In this document: piece after piece, positions 8,620 through 17,060 of the stretch
Layout of the letters: each line of letters opens with the position of its first letter
Numbering within the stretch: the first letter of the stretch is position 1
Source: Acidobacteriota bacterium
GTDB lineage: Bacteria; Actinomycetota; Acidimicrobiia; Spongiisociales; UBA5794
DNA length: 33,188 nt
Reading direction: 5' to 3'
Assembly: GCA_022566415.1 (NCBI GenBank)
Contig: JADFIY010000008.1
Coordinates: 1 to 33,188, forward strand
Made by a program: the position numbers and the translations under genes
The notes under the pieces: generated by a model
What the model saw: the letters and a program-made list of their open reading frames with translations, nothing else
What the model was told of the DNA's origin: nothing
The model's database searches: none

Positions 8620-8639
8620 GACCGCTTTTTCGCGCGGTC
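8620..8639. terminator. Hairpin GACCGC-TTTTTCGC-GCGGTC in intergenic region
   Basis: 6-bp perfect inverted repeat, 8-nt loop. Confidence 0.4.
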
Positions 8640-8659
8640 GCCCGGGCGGGGCGCAGCCA

Positions 8660-8702
8660 GAGCGGGAAAAATGCTCAACTTCTGTCAAGACGACCGGTCG
8701 CC
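8660..8702. repeat. Dispersed ~43-bp intergenic repeat, copy A (GAGCGGGAAAAATGCTCAACTTCTGTCAAGACGACCGGTCGCC)
   Basis: Highly similar to 22921-22963. Confidence 0.8.
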
Positions 8703-8776
8703 GGCCTCCGGCCTCCGGCGACGGTCAGTCGGCAAACTGGGGATGGGCAACTGGGAACTGGGAACTGGGAACTCGG
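8703..8776. repeat. Heptanucleotide array (GGCCTCC then CTGGGAA-type units) ending just before the mshA-like stop
   Basis: 7-bp units by eye: ...AACTGGGAACTGGGAACTGGGAACT. Confidence 0.8.
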
Positions 8777-8779
8777 CAC

Positions 8780-10021
8780 CTATCTGTCCGCGCTCTTCGC
8801 GATGTCTTCGTAGAGATCGCGTAGCCGATTAGCGGCGGCCGGCCAGGAGAAACGCTTGGCGAACTTCGCGGCTCCGTTTGCTAGCTCTGCCTTGAACCTG
8901 GGGTGGTCGAGGATGGCGGTGATGGCGGCCGCAAACGATTTTGGCTCGTGGCCATCTACCAGGAGTCCGGACTCGGTATCGGCGACGGTATACGCCAGCC
9001 CCCCGACTCGGGCTGCTACCACCGGCAGACCACACGCCTGCGCTTCGACCGCCACCAGGCCGAACGATTCGGACCGCGACGGCATCACCAGCACGTCGGC
9101 GGCCCGGTAGAAGTCGGCGAGCTGATCGTGGGGTTGCGGTGGGACGAAATGTACGCGGTCGGAAAGGCCGAGATCGACGGCCAGGTCGCGGAGGTGGTCG
9201 ACTTCTTCGGTGCCGTCCTCCCCGCTGGGACCGCCTACGATCACGAGTTGGGTTTCGCCCTCTCCTGCGGCCACCGCCGATGGGATCTCGCAGAGCATCC
9301 GCACCGCGATGTCGATGCCCTTGTGCGCCTGGATCCGTCCTACAAACAGCGCGATGGGCTCGGCACCGAGCCCGATGCGGAGCCGGGCTAGGTCACGATC
9401 TCCTGGTGTGAACAGTCGATGATCGACCCCAGGGGGGGAAACGAACAGCCGCTCCGGGCTGGCGCCGTAGTGCTCGAGGAGATCATCGAACTCATACGGG
9501 GTGGCGGCGACCACACAGTCGGAGAGAGCGATGACCTCATCCTCGGTGCGCAGTCGCGCCGCGCTCGACCGCGGCTCGTCGGTCCCATGCGCGGCATCCT
9601 TCACCCGGCCCAGCGTGTGGAACGAGTTAGCCAGCGGAAGGCCAAGCGCTTGTTTGACCAGCACCCCCGCCCAGCCCGACAGCCAGTAGTGGGAGTGCAC
9701 CACATCGAGTCGCTTCCGATTGCGCCTCGTCCAGTCGACGATCCCGTCCCCAAAGGCGCCGACGTGTTCGATGAGTTCCGCGATCGGCAAAGGCTGTCGG
9801 GGACCGGCATCGATGTGGACGACGCGGTAGCCGGGCACCGGTTGCACCACCTCCGGTTGGTTTGGATCGGTGCGGCGGGTGAACACGACCGCGTCTATGC
9901 CCATCGAAGCCATGGTCGCGGCCAGCTCGTCCACGTAGACGTTCATTCCGCCGGCGTTGCCGATCCCCGGCTGGTTGAGCGGCGAGGAATGCATGGCAAC
10001 AAGGGCGACCTCCCTGATCAT
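8780..10021 (-). CDS. mshA: MshA-like D-inositol-3-phosphate glycosyltransferase (GT4)
   Basis: MHSSPLNQPGIGNAGGMNVYVDELAATMA, VVHSHYWLSGWAG, SFHTLGRVKD, SRSESFGLVAVEAQACGLPVVAARVGG. Confidence 0.85.
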   Translation of the reverse strand: MIREVALVAMHSSPLNQPGIGNAGGMNVYVDELAATMASMGIDAVVFTRRTDPNQPEVVQPVPGYRVVHIDAGPRQPLPIAELIEHVGAFGDGIVDWTRRNRKRLDVVHSHYWLSGWAGVLVKQALGLPLANSFHTLGRVKDAAHGTDEPRSSAARLRTEDEVIALSDCVVAATPYEFDDLLEHYGASPERLFVSPPGVDHRLFTPGDRDLARLRIGLGAEPIALFVGRIQAHKGIDIAVRMLCEIPSAVAAGEGETQLVIVGGPSGEDGTEEVDHLRDLAVDLGLSDRVHFVPPQPHDQLADFYRAADVLVMPSRSESFGLVAVEAQACGLPVVAARVGGLAYTVADTESGLLVDGHEPKSFAAAITAILDHPRFKAELANGAAKFAKRFSWPAAANRLRDLYEDIAKSADR

Positions 10022-10923
10022 GCGAATGTCCCTTCGATGCGGTAGAGCGGTCTGGGTGCTGCGCCCAGTCGGAACTTATAGGCCTCATCTCCTTTGAGCA
10101 GATCGAGTCGCACGGTTTGTCCTGCGATCAACGTCTCGATGACCGTTGCCAGCAACACGATGCCAGGGGATGCCACCGCCGCCTCTGGTGTGTAGGCCGA
10201 GTTGTACAGGAAGTATCCGTCGTCGCGGTCGAAGGCGAAGGCGGCGGCGACCGGCCCTCGCTTGGTGACCAGGAGGTCGATCGTGGCTCCGGCGTAGCCG
10301 ATGAGGTCGGCGAAGAACGCCTCTCGCTCCTTCGACATGAACCCGCCCTTGCTACCAGGGGCGCTGCGGTGCATCTCGGCGAACAAGGTCACGGCTGCCC
10401 GGTCGGATCGTCGCTCCAGCGAGGCCTCTCCCAGGATCGCCGAGAACCGGCGCCGTTTCCTTCTGACCTCGTGGCGGTCCTTCTTTGGCAAAGCGGCGAG
10501 CCACGCCTCGGGATCGTCTGGGAGGTCGATCACCGAAGTCATGGACTCGCCGGCGGAAGTGAAGCGATGACCCCCTGCCTTCAGGGCGTCGCGCAGAACC
10601 GAAGCAGCCTCCTCCGGAAGGCTGTCGAACGAAAATCGGTGTCCCGGAAAAGCCTCCGAGACGGCCTCCAGTGCCACCCGCGGGTCGCCAAGAGGGCTGT
10701 GGTAATCGGTTAAGTCGGCGTCGCCACAGAACATCACCGTGCCGTCGGAAACTCGGAGTGGCAGACCCCCCGTTGCTGCGGCGGCCAGCGCCAGGCGATC
10801 GGCGCCGGCCTGGTGGCGCCACCAGGTCTCCAAAAAGGCACTTTCGGGGAAGGGACCTGTGCCGACTGCGATCGGGGGGTGCGTGAACGGCTCGTTGGTC
10901 CACTCGCTGGACACGGAGGTCAT
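10018..10923 (-). CDS. GNAT/CelD-like (FemAB-type fold) acetyltransferase family protein
   Basis: KKDRHEVRRKRRRF...LFAEMHRSAPGSKGGFMSKEREAFF...AAFAFDRDDGYFLYNSAYTPE...LDLLKGDEAYKFRLG; ATGA overlaps both neighbours. Confidence 0.78.
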   Translation of the reverse strand: MTSVSSEWTNEPFTHPPIAVGTGPFPESAFLETWWRHQAGADRLALAAAATGGLPLRVSDGTVMFCGDADLTDYHSPLGDPRVALEAVSEAFPGHRFSFDSLPEEAASVLRDALKAGGHRFTSAGESMTSVIDLPDDPEAWLAALPKKDRHEVRRKRRRFSAILGEASLERRSDRAAVTLFAEMHRSAPGSKGGFMSKEREAFFADLIGYAGATIDLLVTKRGPVAAAFAFDRDDGYFLYNSAYTPEAAVASPGIVLLATVIETLIAGQTVRLDLLKGDEAYKFRLGAAPRPLYRIEGTFA

Positions 10924-11846
10924 GCGCGGATGACCGCGCCGACCGGCCTCCCCCCTCCGAGCACCGTCGCCTCGGCGACCTCCGACAACGCCTCGCGCGT
11001 TGCGTCGGAAATGAGACCCAGCTGGTCGGCGGCGGATACGGCAGCCGCCACTGCAGCACCGTTGTCTCCGGTACGCGCCTTGGTGGCAATCCCGACGCCG
11101 TGGCGGCCGAGACCGATCGTCCCTAGGGCGCCGACCTTGACCGGTCCACCCCACCAGCGGCCGAGTAGGCCTTCGGGACGCTCGTTGTCCGCAACCAGCG
11201 AGGGAAATCGGGCGACCGCATCTGCGGCCATGGCGAACCGGTTGTCGACGGTCAGCCTGGCAAACGCCAGTGCCAGGCCCTTGACGGTTCCCCTCGCCGC
11301 TTGCGCACCGCAGTGGTCGACCCCCGCCGGAGTGGCGGGGACGCCGGTGACGTCGGCGATCAACTCGACGATCCCGACCTGGAGAGGATGGTCGGGCTCG
11401 AGGTAGGTCTCCGTCGGCCAGCCGGCTGCGACGCAGGCTGCGAGCATCCCTGCATGCTTGCCGGAGCAGTTGTGAAAGATCGATCGCGGGTGGCGAGCGC
11501 CCCGTTGTTGCCGTAAGGCCGTAGCGCCCACGGAGAACGGCCACGCCGGCGGTGTCTGCAGCGCAGCCTCGTCGAGCCCTGCTGTCCCGAGGATGGCGCG
11601 AACGGTGGCGAGATGCACCGGCCAGCCGCCGTGGCTGGCACAGACGACCGCGAGGTGCTCGGGTGGGATCTGGAGCCCGGCTTCAATAGCGATTGTCGCC
11701 TGGAAGGGTTTGACCGCGGATCGGTAGTACATGGGGTGATCGGGGTCGCCAGAGCTCAGCAGCTCGTTGCCGGCCGCATCCACTGCGTACACGTCGACGT
11801 CATGGATCGCTTCGCCCAACCCGGATCGGACGATGACGAGGCGCAC
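10920..11846 (-). CDS. L-asparaginase II family protein
   Basis: RSAVKPFQATIAIEAGL...VVCASHGGWPVHLATV...FHNCSGKHAGMLAACVAAGW...VDHCGAQAARGTV. Confidence 0.85.
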   Translation of the reverse strand: MRLVIVRSGLGEAIHDVDVYAVDAAGNELLSSGDPDHPMYYRSAVKPFQATIAIEAGLQIPPEHLAVVCASHGGWPVHLATVRAILGTAGLDEAALQTPPAWPFSVGATALRQQRGARHPRSIFHNCSGKHAGMLAACVAAGWPTETYLEPDHPLQVGIVELIADVTGVPATPAGVDHCGAQAARGTVKGLALAFARLTVDNRFAMAADAVARFPSLVADNERPEGLLGRWWGGPVKVGALGTIGLGRHGVGIATKARTGDNGAAVAAAVSAADQLGLISDATREALSEVAEATVLGGGRPVGAVIRA

Positions 11847-11851
11847 CGCGG

Positions 11852-12394
11852 CTACCGCTCCTTGAGGACGTCCCCGGCGTCGACGAGGCCTTCCTTGTAT
11901 CGACGCGTCACCTCAGCGCTGATCACGTCGTAGACGTCGTACACGCTGCGTCGCTCCCGAGAAACCATGCGCTCGGCGTCGGTCAGCGTCGCCTGGATGG
12001 TGATCAGCTCAGCATCGTCCAGCGAGGGCAGGTGGGCGAGGAAGTCATCTTGCAGGATGAGGTCGACCGGATGCCGCTCGTCTCCACCCGAGTCCGGAGG
12101 CTCCAGCGAAAGCTGCTTGGGGATCGGGCTCCGGTGGGTGCCGCCCACCTCTTTGGCGAGGATCTGTGGCAACGCTTCGATCAGTGATCTGGTCTCTTCG
12201 CCGGAGCGGCGTCGCAGCTCGAAGGAGAGCAGATCCATCCTGCCGTGAAGCATCCTGCGGTAATAGGAGAGTTCGGTGTCGAGGTCGTCGAGCACAGCTC
12301 GTCGTTCCCGGAGCTGGTCCATTGAGAGCGATTCGAGATCTGCGATGTAGGCCGGATCGACGACTTCGTCAACGCGGCGTCGGCGCGGTTCCAC
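11852..12394 (-). CDS. RsiG-like (WhiG anti-sigma type) protein with two degenerate c-di-GMP-binding signatures
   Basis: D(TEL)S(YY)R(RML)H(GRM)D in helix 1 and E(RMV)S(RE)R(RSV)Y(DVY)D in helix 2, matching E-x3-S-x2-R-x3-Q-x3-D except at the Q (and E/D) position; C-terminal RRYKEGLVDAGDVL. Confidence 0.75.
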   Translation of the reverse strand: MEPRRRRVDEVVDPAYIADLESLSMDQLRERRAVLDDLDTELSYYRRMLHGRMDLLSFELRRRSGEETRSLIEALPQILAKEVGGTHRSPIPKQLSLEPPDSGGDERHPVDLILQDDFLAHLPSLDDAELITIQATLTDAERMVSRERRSVYDVYDVISAEVTRRYKEGLVDAGDVLKER

Positions 12395-12416
12395 TGCTCG
12401 ACTCCCTTTCCGATTA

Positions 12417-13565
12417 TCAGGAACAGTAGTGGCGGACGGTCGGGTAGGGGTTCACAGCCACCCCATTCGGCCGGATCTCGAAGTGGACATGCGGTGAAGT
12501 GAAGCGGGCGTTGCCGCTGCTGCCGAGGTAGCCCACGATCGTTCCGGCGCTGACCCGTTGTCCGGATGAGATATTGGTGGGATGGCTCTCCAGATGGGCG
12601 TAGTAGTAGGTGATTCCGTCGTCCCCGTACACGTGGGTAGACACACCGCCGAGGCTGTTGGACGAGAAGCGCACCGTGCCATCGACGACCGCGACGAGGG
12701 GAGTGTTGCGGCTGTTGAACATGTCGACGCCCTTATGTGTTCGCCCCCCCGAGCGCGGCGCCCCCCAGGTGTTGATGAACGAAGCCCCGCCTAGCACCGG
12801 GCACTGGAAGCCGGGGGTTGCCTCGGGAGGGAGACCCCCGGCTTTTCCGCTCTGGCCGGCCACGCGTGCGGCTTCCTCGGCTCTGCGGCGGGCTTCGGCC
12901 GCCTGGAGCTCCCTGCGCTCCTTGGCAAGGCTATCGATGGCCGCCCTTTCGGCGGCGGTGGCGCTGGCGTACGTGGCGCGGGCCTGCTCGGCCAGCTCGC
13001 CGGTGCGTTCGACGAGCACGGCCGTCTCGGCCTCGAGGGCTTCTACCTCGATGCGCTGTTCGTCGAGGTCGAGGCTGAGCCGATCCATCTCGCGAGACAC
13101 CGACTGGAGGCGGTCGAGATCGGCGAGGTCGCGGCTCGCCGCGTTATCGATGAGGACCTGGGAGATGAGCAGATCCTGGATCGAACCAACCTCGAATGCG
13201 GTGGTCACGATGGTGCGGCCTCCCGAGATGTAGGCCTCGATGACGAGATCTCTGGCGATGACCTTGAGTTCGGCGACCTCGCCCTGATAGGCCTCGATCT
13301 TGTGCTCGAGGAGGCCGATCGTGTACACGAGGAACTCCCTCTGGGAAGTGACCTCCTCGAGGGCGAGCAGCGCTGCCTCCAGGTCATCCTGTGACTGTTC
13401 CCAGGCGCCCAGGGCGTGCCCCGCCTCGTGTCGAGCCGTATCCAACCGGTCCTCGGCGCGTTCCACATCTTGCTCGGTCTGCGCAGACGCGCCAATCGGG
13501 ACGGCCGCCATCAGGGCGAACATCACGGCGACCACCACGGCGCGCGAAAAGCGCGAAATCATCAT
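12417..13565 (-). CDS. M23-family peptidoglycan endopeptidase with N-terminal coiled coil and signal peptide
   Basis: RTHKGVDMFNSRNTPLVAVVDGTV and SPHVHFEIRPNG motifs; long Glu/Ala-rich coiled coil. Confidence 0.9.
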   Translation of the reverse strand: MMISRFSRAVVVAVMFALMAAVPIGASAQTEQDVERAEDRLDTARHEAGHALGAWEQSQDDLEAALLALEEVTSQREFLVYTIGLLEHKIEAYQGEVAELKVIARDLVIEAYISGGRTIVTTAFEVGSIQDLLISQVLIDNAASRDLADLDRLQSVSREMDRLSLDLDEQRIEVEALEAETAVLVERTGELAEQARATYASATAAERAAIDSLAKERRELQAAEARRRAEEAARVAGQSGKAGGLPPEATPGFQCPVLGGASFINTWGAPRSGGRTHKGVDMFNSRNTPLVAVVDGTVRFSSNSLGGVSTHVYGDDGITYYYAHLESHPTNISSGQRVSAGTIVGYLGSSGNARFTSPHVHFEIRPNGVAVNPYPTVRHYCS

Positions 13566-13617
13566 GCGAGCCCTCAGGCTACAACTCGGCCCGAGAAATA
13601 CGGCATGCCACCACCGG

Positions 13618-14607
13618 CTAGGACAACAGGAGCACGCTCATCCAGAACAGCGGCGCAGACAGGAAGACCCCGTCGATCGGGCTGAGATGTCCGGGAGCGC
13701 GTTCGGTGTGGACGACTGCGCCGGCCCGGATCAGTGATCCGAAAGCGCGCCCGGCAATGAGACCGACCGCAGCAGCAACGGAGGAGAAGAGGCCGGTGGC
13801 GAGGTCGATCTCCGGTGCGAGCAGCCCGATCAGCACTCCTGCGACGATCGATCCGACAAGGGTTCCGACGTTGGGATCGAGCGTTTGGCCACCGTATAGC
13901 GTGGTGGCCAGCGCAGCGAGGATGCCTGCGGCGACCACGAAAGTGAAGGCGAGCACGGTCATCGTCGAGATCATGCGCAGCAGCACGAGGGCGCCGGTGC
14001 CGGTGGCTGCGATGACGGCAACGGTTGCTGTTGCGCCGATGGCGGTGACATCGCGCTGGTTCTGGTCGAATATGGGCCAGGCGACGGAGACGACCATGGC
14101 AGCCGCCACGGCGCCGGCCCACCCGGCGAGGCCCCATGCGTATGTGGCAACGCCGGCGGCCGGTGGCGCGATGATCAGCGCGTAGACGTTCAGCCGGGCC
14201 TGGTTGCGGTCGTCCGTCTCCGCCAGATCCCAGATCCAGGCAAGTGCTCCGCCGACAGCGACCACGACGAACCATTCGATTGAGATCCAGGTGGCGATGA
14301 AGAGAGCGGCCAGAAGGATGAACGACAGCACGTTCTCTGCGGGATCGGCGGCCGCCCTCTCTGCCACGTACTCTCCACCAGACACCGGGGGGATGATGGC
14401 GACTTCGTCGCCGGCGCTCACCTTGGTGGCCTTGTCGGCCGGTTCGCCATTGACCCAGACCCGCGCTGCGGCCAGCCCGTCGGCGAAGTCCGCTCCATAG
14501 TTGGCGACCGCCTGGTCGAGAACCTCGCCCACCGTCGTGGCGTCGACGGTGACCTCGGACACGCCTGCGCTCTCTCGGAGCCCGGCAAAGAGCCGGAGTG
14601 TTGCCAT
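13618..14607 (-). CDS. MoaD/ThiS-like ubiquitin-fold domain fused to CdsA-like multi-TM domain
   Basis: Residues 1-78 MATLRLFAGLRESAGVSEV...VAIIPPVSGG are MoaD-like; residues ~88-329 are membrane helices ending GSLIRAGAVVHTERAPGHLSPIDGVFLSAPLFW. Confidence 0.72.
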   Translation of the reverse strand: MATLRLFAGLRESAGVSEVTVDATTVGEVLDQAVANYGADFADGLAAARVWVNGEPADKATKVSAGDEVAIIPPVSGGEYVAERAAADPAENVLSFILLAALFIATWISIEWFVVVAVGGALAWIWDLAETDDRNQARLNVYALIIAPPAAGVATYAWGLAGWAGAVAAAMVVSVAWPIFDQNQRDVTAIGATATVAVIAATGTGALVLLRMISTMTVLAFTFVVAAGILAALATTLYGGQTLDPNVGTLVGSIVAGVLIGLLAPEIDLATGLFSSVAAAVGLIAGRAFGSLIRAGAVVHTERAPGHLSPIDGVFLSAPLFWMSVLLLS

Positions 14608-14621
14608 GGCCGGAAGGGTAG

Positions 14622-14741
14622 TGAGTCGCGAGTCGCGAATCGCGAGTCGCGAGACAACGAGTCGCAAGTCGCAAGTCGCAAGCCGCACGTCGCACGTCGC
14701 ACGTCGCACGTCGCACGTCGCACGTCGCACGTCGCACGTCG
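14622..14741. repeat. Heptanucleotide array (GAGTCGC/AAGTCGC units then 8 perfect copies of CACGTCG, 14686-14741)
   Basis: Direct read; located immediately upstream of the moaD-fusion start codon. Confidence 0.93.
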
Positions 14742-14757
14742 AGAGGTTTCGCCTCTC
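14741..14757. terminator. Hairpin GAGAGG-TTTCG-CCTCTC at the end of the repeat array
   Basis: 6-bp perfect stem, 5-nt loop. Confidence 0.4.
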
Positions 14758-14828
14758 CAACGTGGAGGCGGAGGAAGCTCAGGGAGCCGGAGTGGCTTGA
14801 TGAGCTCACCTGGCGGGCAGACGAGAAA

Positions 14829-16088
14829 CTATCCCACGGTTCCCGTGCACTCGCCGAAACCAATGGTCGGGGCGCCCTCGGATGCGCAGCGACCCCGGAT
14901 GATGACCGTGTCGCCGTCTCCGAGGTAGGTGAGCTCGGAGCCGTCGGCGAGCGTGATCGGCTCGTTCCCGTTCTTGGTGATCTCGAGCAAGCTGCCGAGC
15001 GTGCCCGGCTCCGGCCCGGAAACGGTCCCAGATGCGAACAGATCGCCGGCGCGGACGGTGGCTCCGTTGACTGTGGCGTGAGCGAGTTGCTGTGGCATCG
15101 TCCAGTACATGGCTGCGAAGCCGGTGCGGGTCACCACGGTCCCCCCCTCGGCGCCGTTCGGGATGACCTCGACCTCGAGCCGCAGATCGACCCCGGTGTG
15201 CCCATCGGTGCGTAGATAGTCCAGCACATTCGGCTCCTGGTGCGGGGGGTCCACTCGATACGGGGCCACCGCATCTAGCGGAACGATCCACGGCGAGATC
15301 GACGTCGCAAAGGACTTGCCGAGAAACGGTCCAAGCGGCTGGGACTCCCATGCCTGGATATCACGGGCCGACCAGTCGTTGACCAGGCACATCCCGAAGA
15401 TGTGCTCCTCGACGTCGCGTGCAGCCAGCGGCTCGCCGAGCGCGTTGCCGGTGACGAACCCCACCTCGAGCTCGAAGTCGAGTGCGTTCGAGGGACCAAA
15501 GGCCGGAGGTCCACCATCCGGGCCGCGACGCTGTCCGGTGGGTCGGCTGATCGGCGTGCCGGAGACGACCACGGTGCCCGCCCGACCGTGGTAGCCGACG
15601 GGGAGGTGACGCCAATTGGGGAGCAGGGGCTCAGCATCCGGTCGAAACAGTCGGCCGACGTTGGTGGCGTGGTGGATCGACGAATAGAAATCGACGAAAT
15701 CACCGACCTCAATCGGAAGGTGCATGGTGACCTCACGTTGGGCGACAAGGGCCGTGTCGGCGATACCGGTCCCTGCGACCTCCTCGTTTCCTTGACCGAG
15801 GAGCTCCGCAACCCTGGTGCGTACCGCGGTCCACGCCGGTCGACCCAGAGCCAGGAAGGGGTTGAGGGACGGGGCCGAGAACACTCCATCGGGCAGAGCG
15901 AGGGCGTCGAGCAAGCCCGCTCCGGCTACTTCATTGAGGTCGAGGATCGACTCGCCGATCGCCACCCCGGGCCGAGGTTCGCCATGTTCGCCGCTGAACA
16001 CCCCGTATGGCAGGTTTTGGATCGGGAAGCCGGAGCCCTCCGGCACCTGCACCCACGATCGGGCGCTCGCCGGTACGACGTAGGTCAC
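14829..16088 (-). CDS. fahA: Fumarylacetoacetase
   Basis: FPIQNLPYGVFS, DFYSSIHHATNVGRLFRPD, LPVGYHGRAGTVVVSGTPI, FELEVGFV, VNDWSARDIQAWE; GTG start overlaps upstream TGA. Confidence 0.93.
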   Translation of the reverse strand: MTYVVPASARSWVQVPEGSGFPIQNLPYGVFSGEHGEPRPGVAIGESILDLNEVAGAGLLDALALPDGVFSAPSLNPFLALGRPAWTAVRTRVAELLGQGNEEVAGTGIADTALVAQREVTMHLPIEVGDFVDFYSSIHHATNVGRLFRPDAEPLLPNWRHLPVGYHGRAGTVVVSGTPISRPTGQRRGPDGGPPAFGPSNALDFELEVGFVTGNALGEPLAARDVEEHIFGMCLVNDWSARDIQAWESQPLGPFLGKSFATSISPWIVPLDAVAPYRVDPPHQEPNVLDYLRTDGHTGVDLRLEVEVIPNGAEGGTVVTRTGFAAMYWTMPQQLAHATVNGATVRAGDLFASGTVSGPEPGTLGSLLEITKNGNEPITLADGSELTYLGDGDTVIIRGRCASEGAPTIGFGECTGTVG

Positions 16089-17032
16089 GGGAGGTAGCCG
16101 AGCTCGGCCAGCTCTTCGACCGGCTGCTCGAATTCGCAGCTCCCGTAGGCGACCAAACCGTGGCTGCGAGTCTCGCCGATCGTGTTCGGGCCGATCCGCT
16201 TCCCCTGCCACACGACTCCGGCGAAGCTGACCTCGAAGGAACCGGGCTCGGTGTCGGCGATGATGGCCTCGACTGTCGGTACACCCGCTCCCTCCCTGGC
16301 GGCGACAGAGGCGGTCAGCAGGTTGACGAATCCGTGGCGCATCATGTCGAGGTTCTCGTCGTAGTGCCGAATGGGGTGGTGGAGTCCTGCGGTCGTCTTG
16401 AACGGCAGATCGTGTTCGGTGCAGGCGACGATGAACCCGGCGACCTCGTCGGTGGATGGAAAGTCCTCAGGGGACAGCCCGCCACAGCGCAGCTTGGCCC
16501 CACCCGGGCGAAGCACCTCGCTCACGACCGCAGCGATGGCGCGCACGGTCGCCGGGATCGAGCCGTCGCGAGGGACCTCCAGAAACGGGACGACGGTTTC
16601 GGCGATCGAGGCTGCCGTGGTGAACAGCCGTTCGATCGCTTCGATGTCGGACCCAGCCGCGATCCGTGCTTCGGCAAGGTCGACTGTGGCAGCCGGCTCC
16701 ATCTCGGCGTGGAACGCCGCTGCCGCGGCGGCCGACGCGGCCGGGTCGGTGTCGAACACGACCCCGATCGGCCACGGCGCCTCGCCGCGGTCCATCGTCG
16801 CAACGAGGACCCCGGCGAGTTCCTCGAGCCGGGTGGCAGAGCACAGGAAGCGCCCGGCGATCCATCCCTGCGCCGAGGCGCGGGCCGCCCGGTAGCCGGC
16901 CACAGCATCGGCCATGTCGCGCGAGGCCGGTGGGAACAGCCCGGCATAGTCGATCAGGCCACGGAACATTTCTTGCCGGGCGTCTGGGATGAGAACCGTC
17001 ACCACCGCCACCCCAACCGTTCCTGCGGACAT
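16085..17032 (-). CDS. Conserved protein of unknown function in the tyrosine-degradation operon (start uncertain: 17032 or 17047)
   Basis: Open frame between hmgA and fahA with KLRCGGLSPEDFPSTDEVAGFIVACTEHDLPFKTTAGLHHPIRHYDE; translationally coupled to fahA. Confidence 0.75.
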   Translation of the reverse strand: MSAGTVGVAVVTVLIPDARQEMFRGLIDYAGLFPPASRDMADAVAGYRAARASAQGWIAGRFLCSATRLEELAGVLVATMDRGEAPWPIGVVFDTDPAASAAAAAAFHAEMEPAATVDLAEARIAAGSDIEAIERLFTTAASIAETVVPFLEVPRDGSIPATVRAIAAVVSEVLRPGGAKLRCGGLSPEDFPSTDEVAGFIVACTEHDLPFKTTAGLHHPIRHYDENLDMMRHGFVNLLTASVAAREGAGVPTVEAIIADTEPGSFEVSFAGVVWQGKRIGPNTIGETRSHGLVAYGSCEFEQPVEELAELGYLP

Positions 17033-17060
17033 ATGAGCAGTTGGCATCGGACAGGCACGG

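Noticed and set aside
14622-14741. Possible CRISPR array
   Set aside because: Units are 7 bp with no 24-40 bp repeats separated by unique spacers, and no cas genes.
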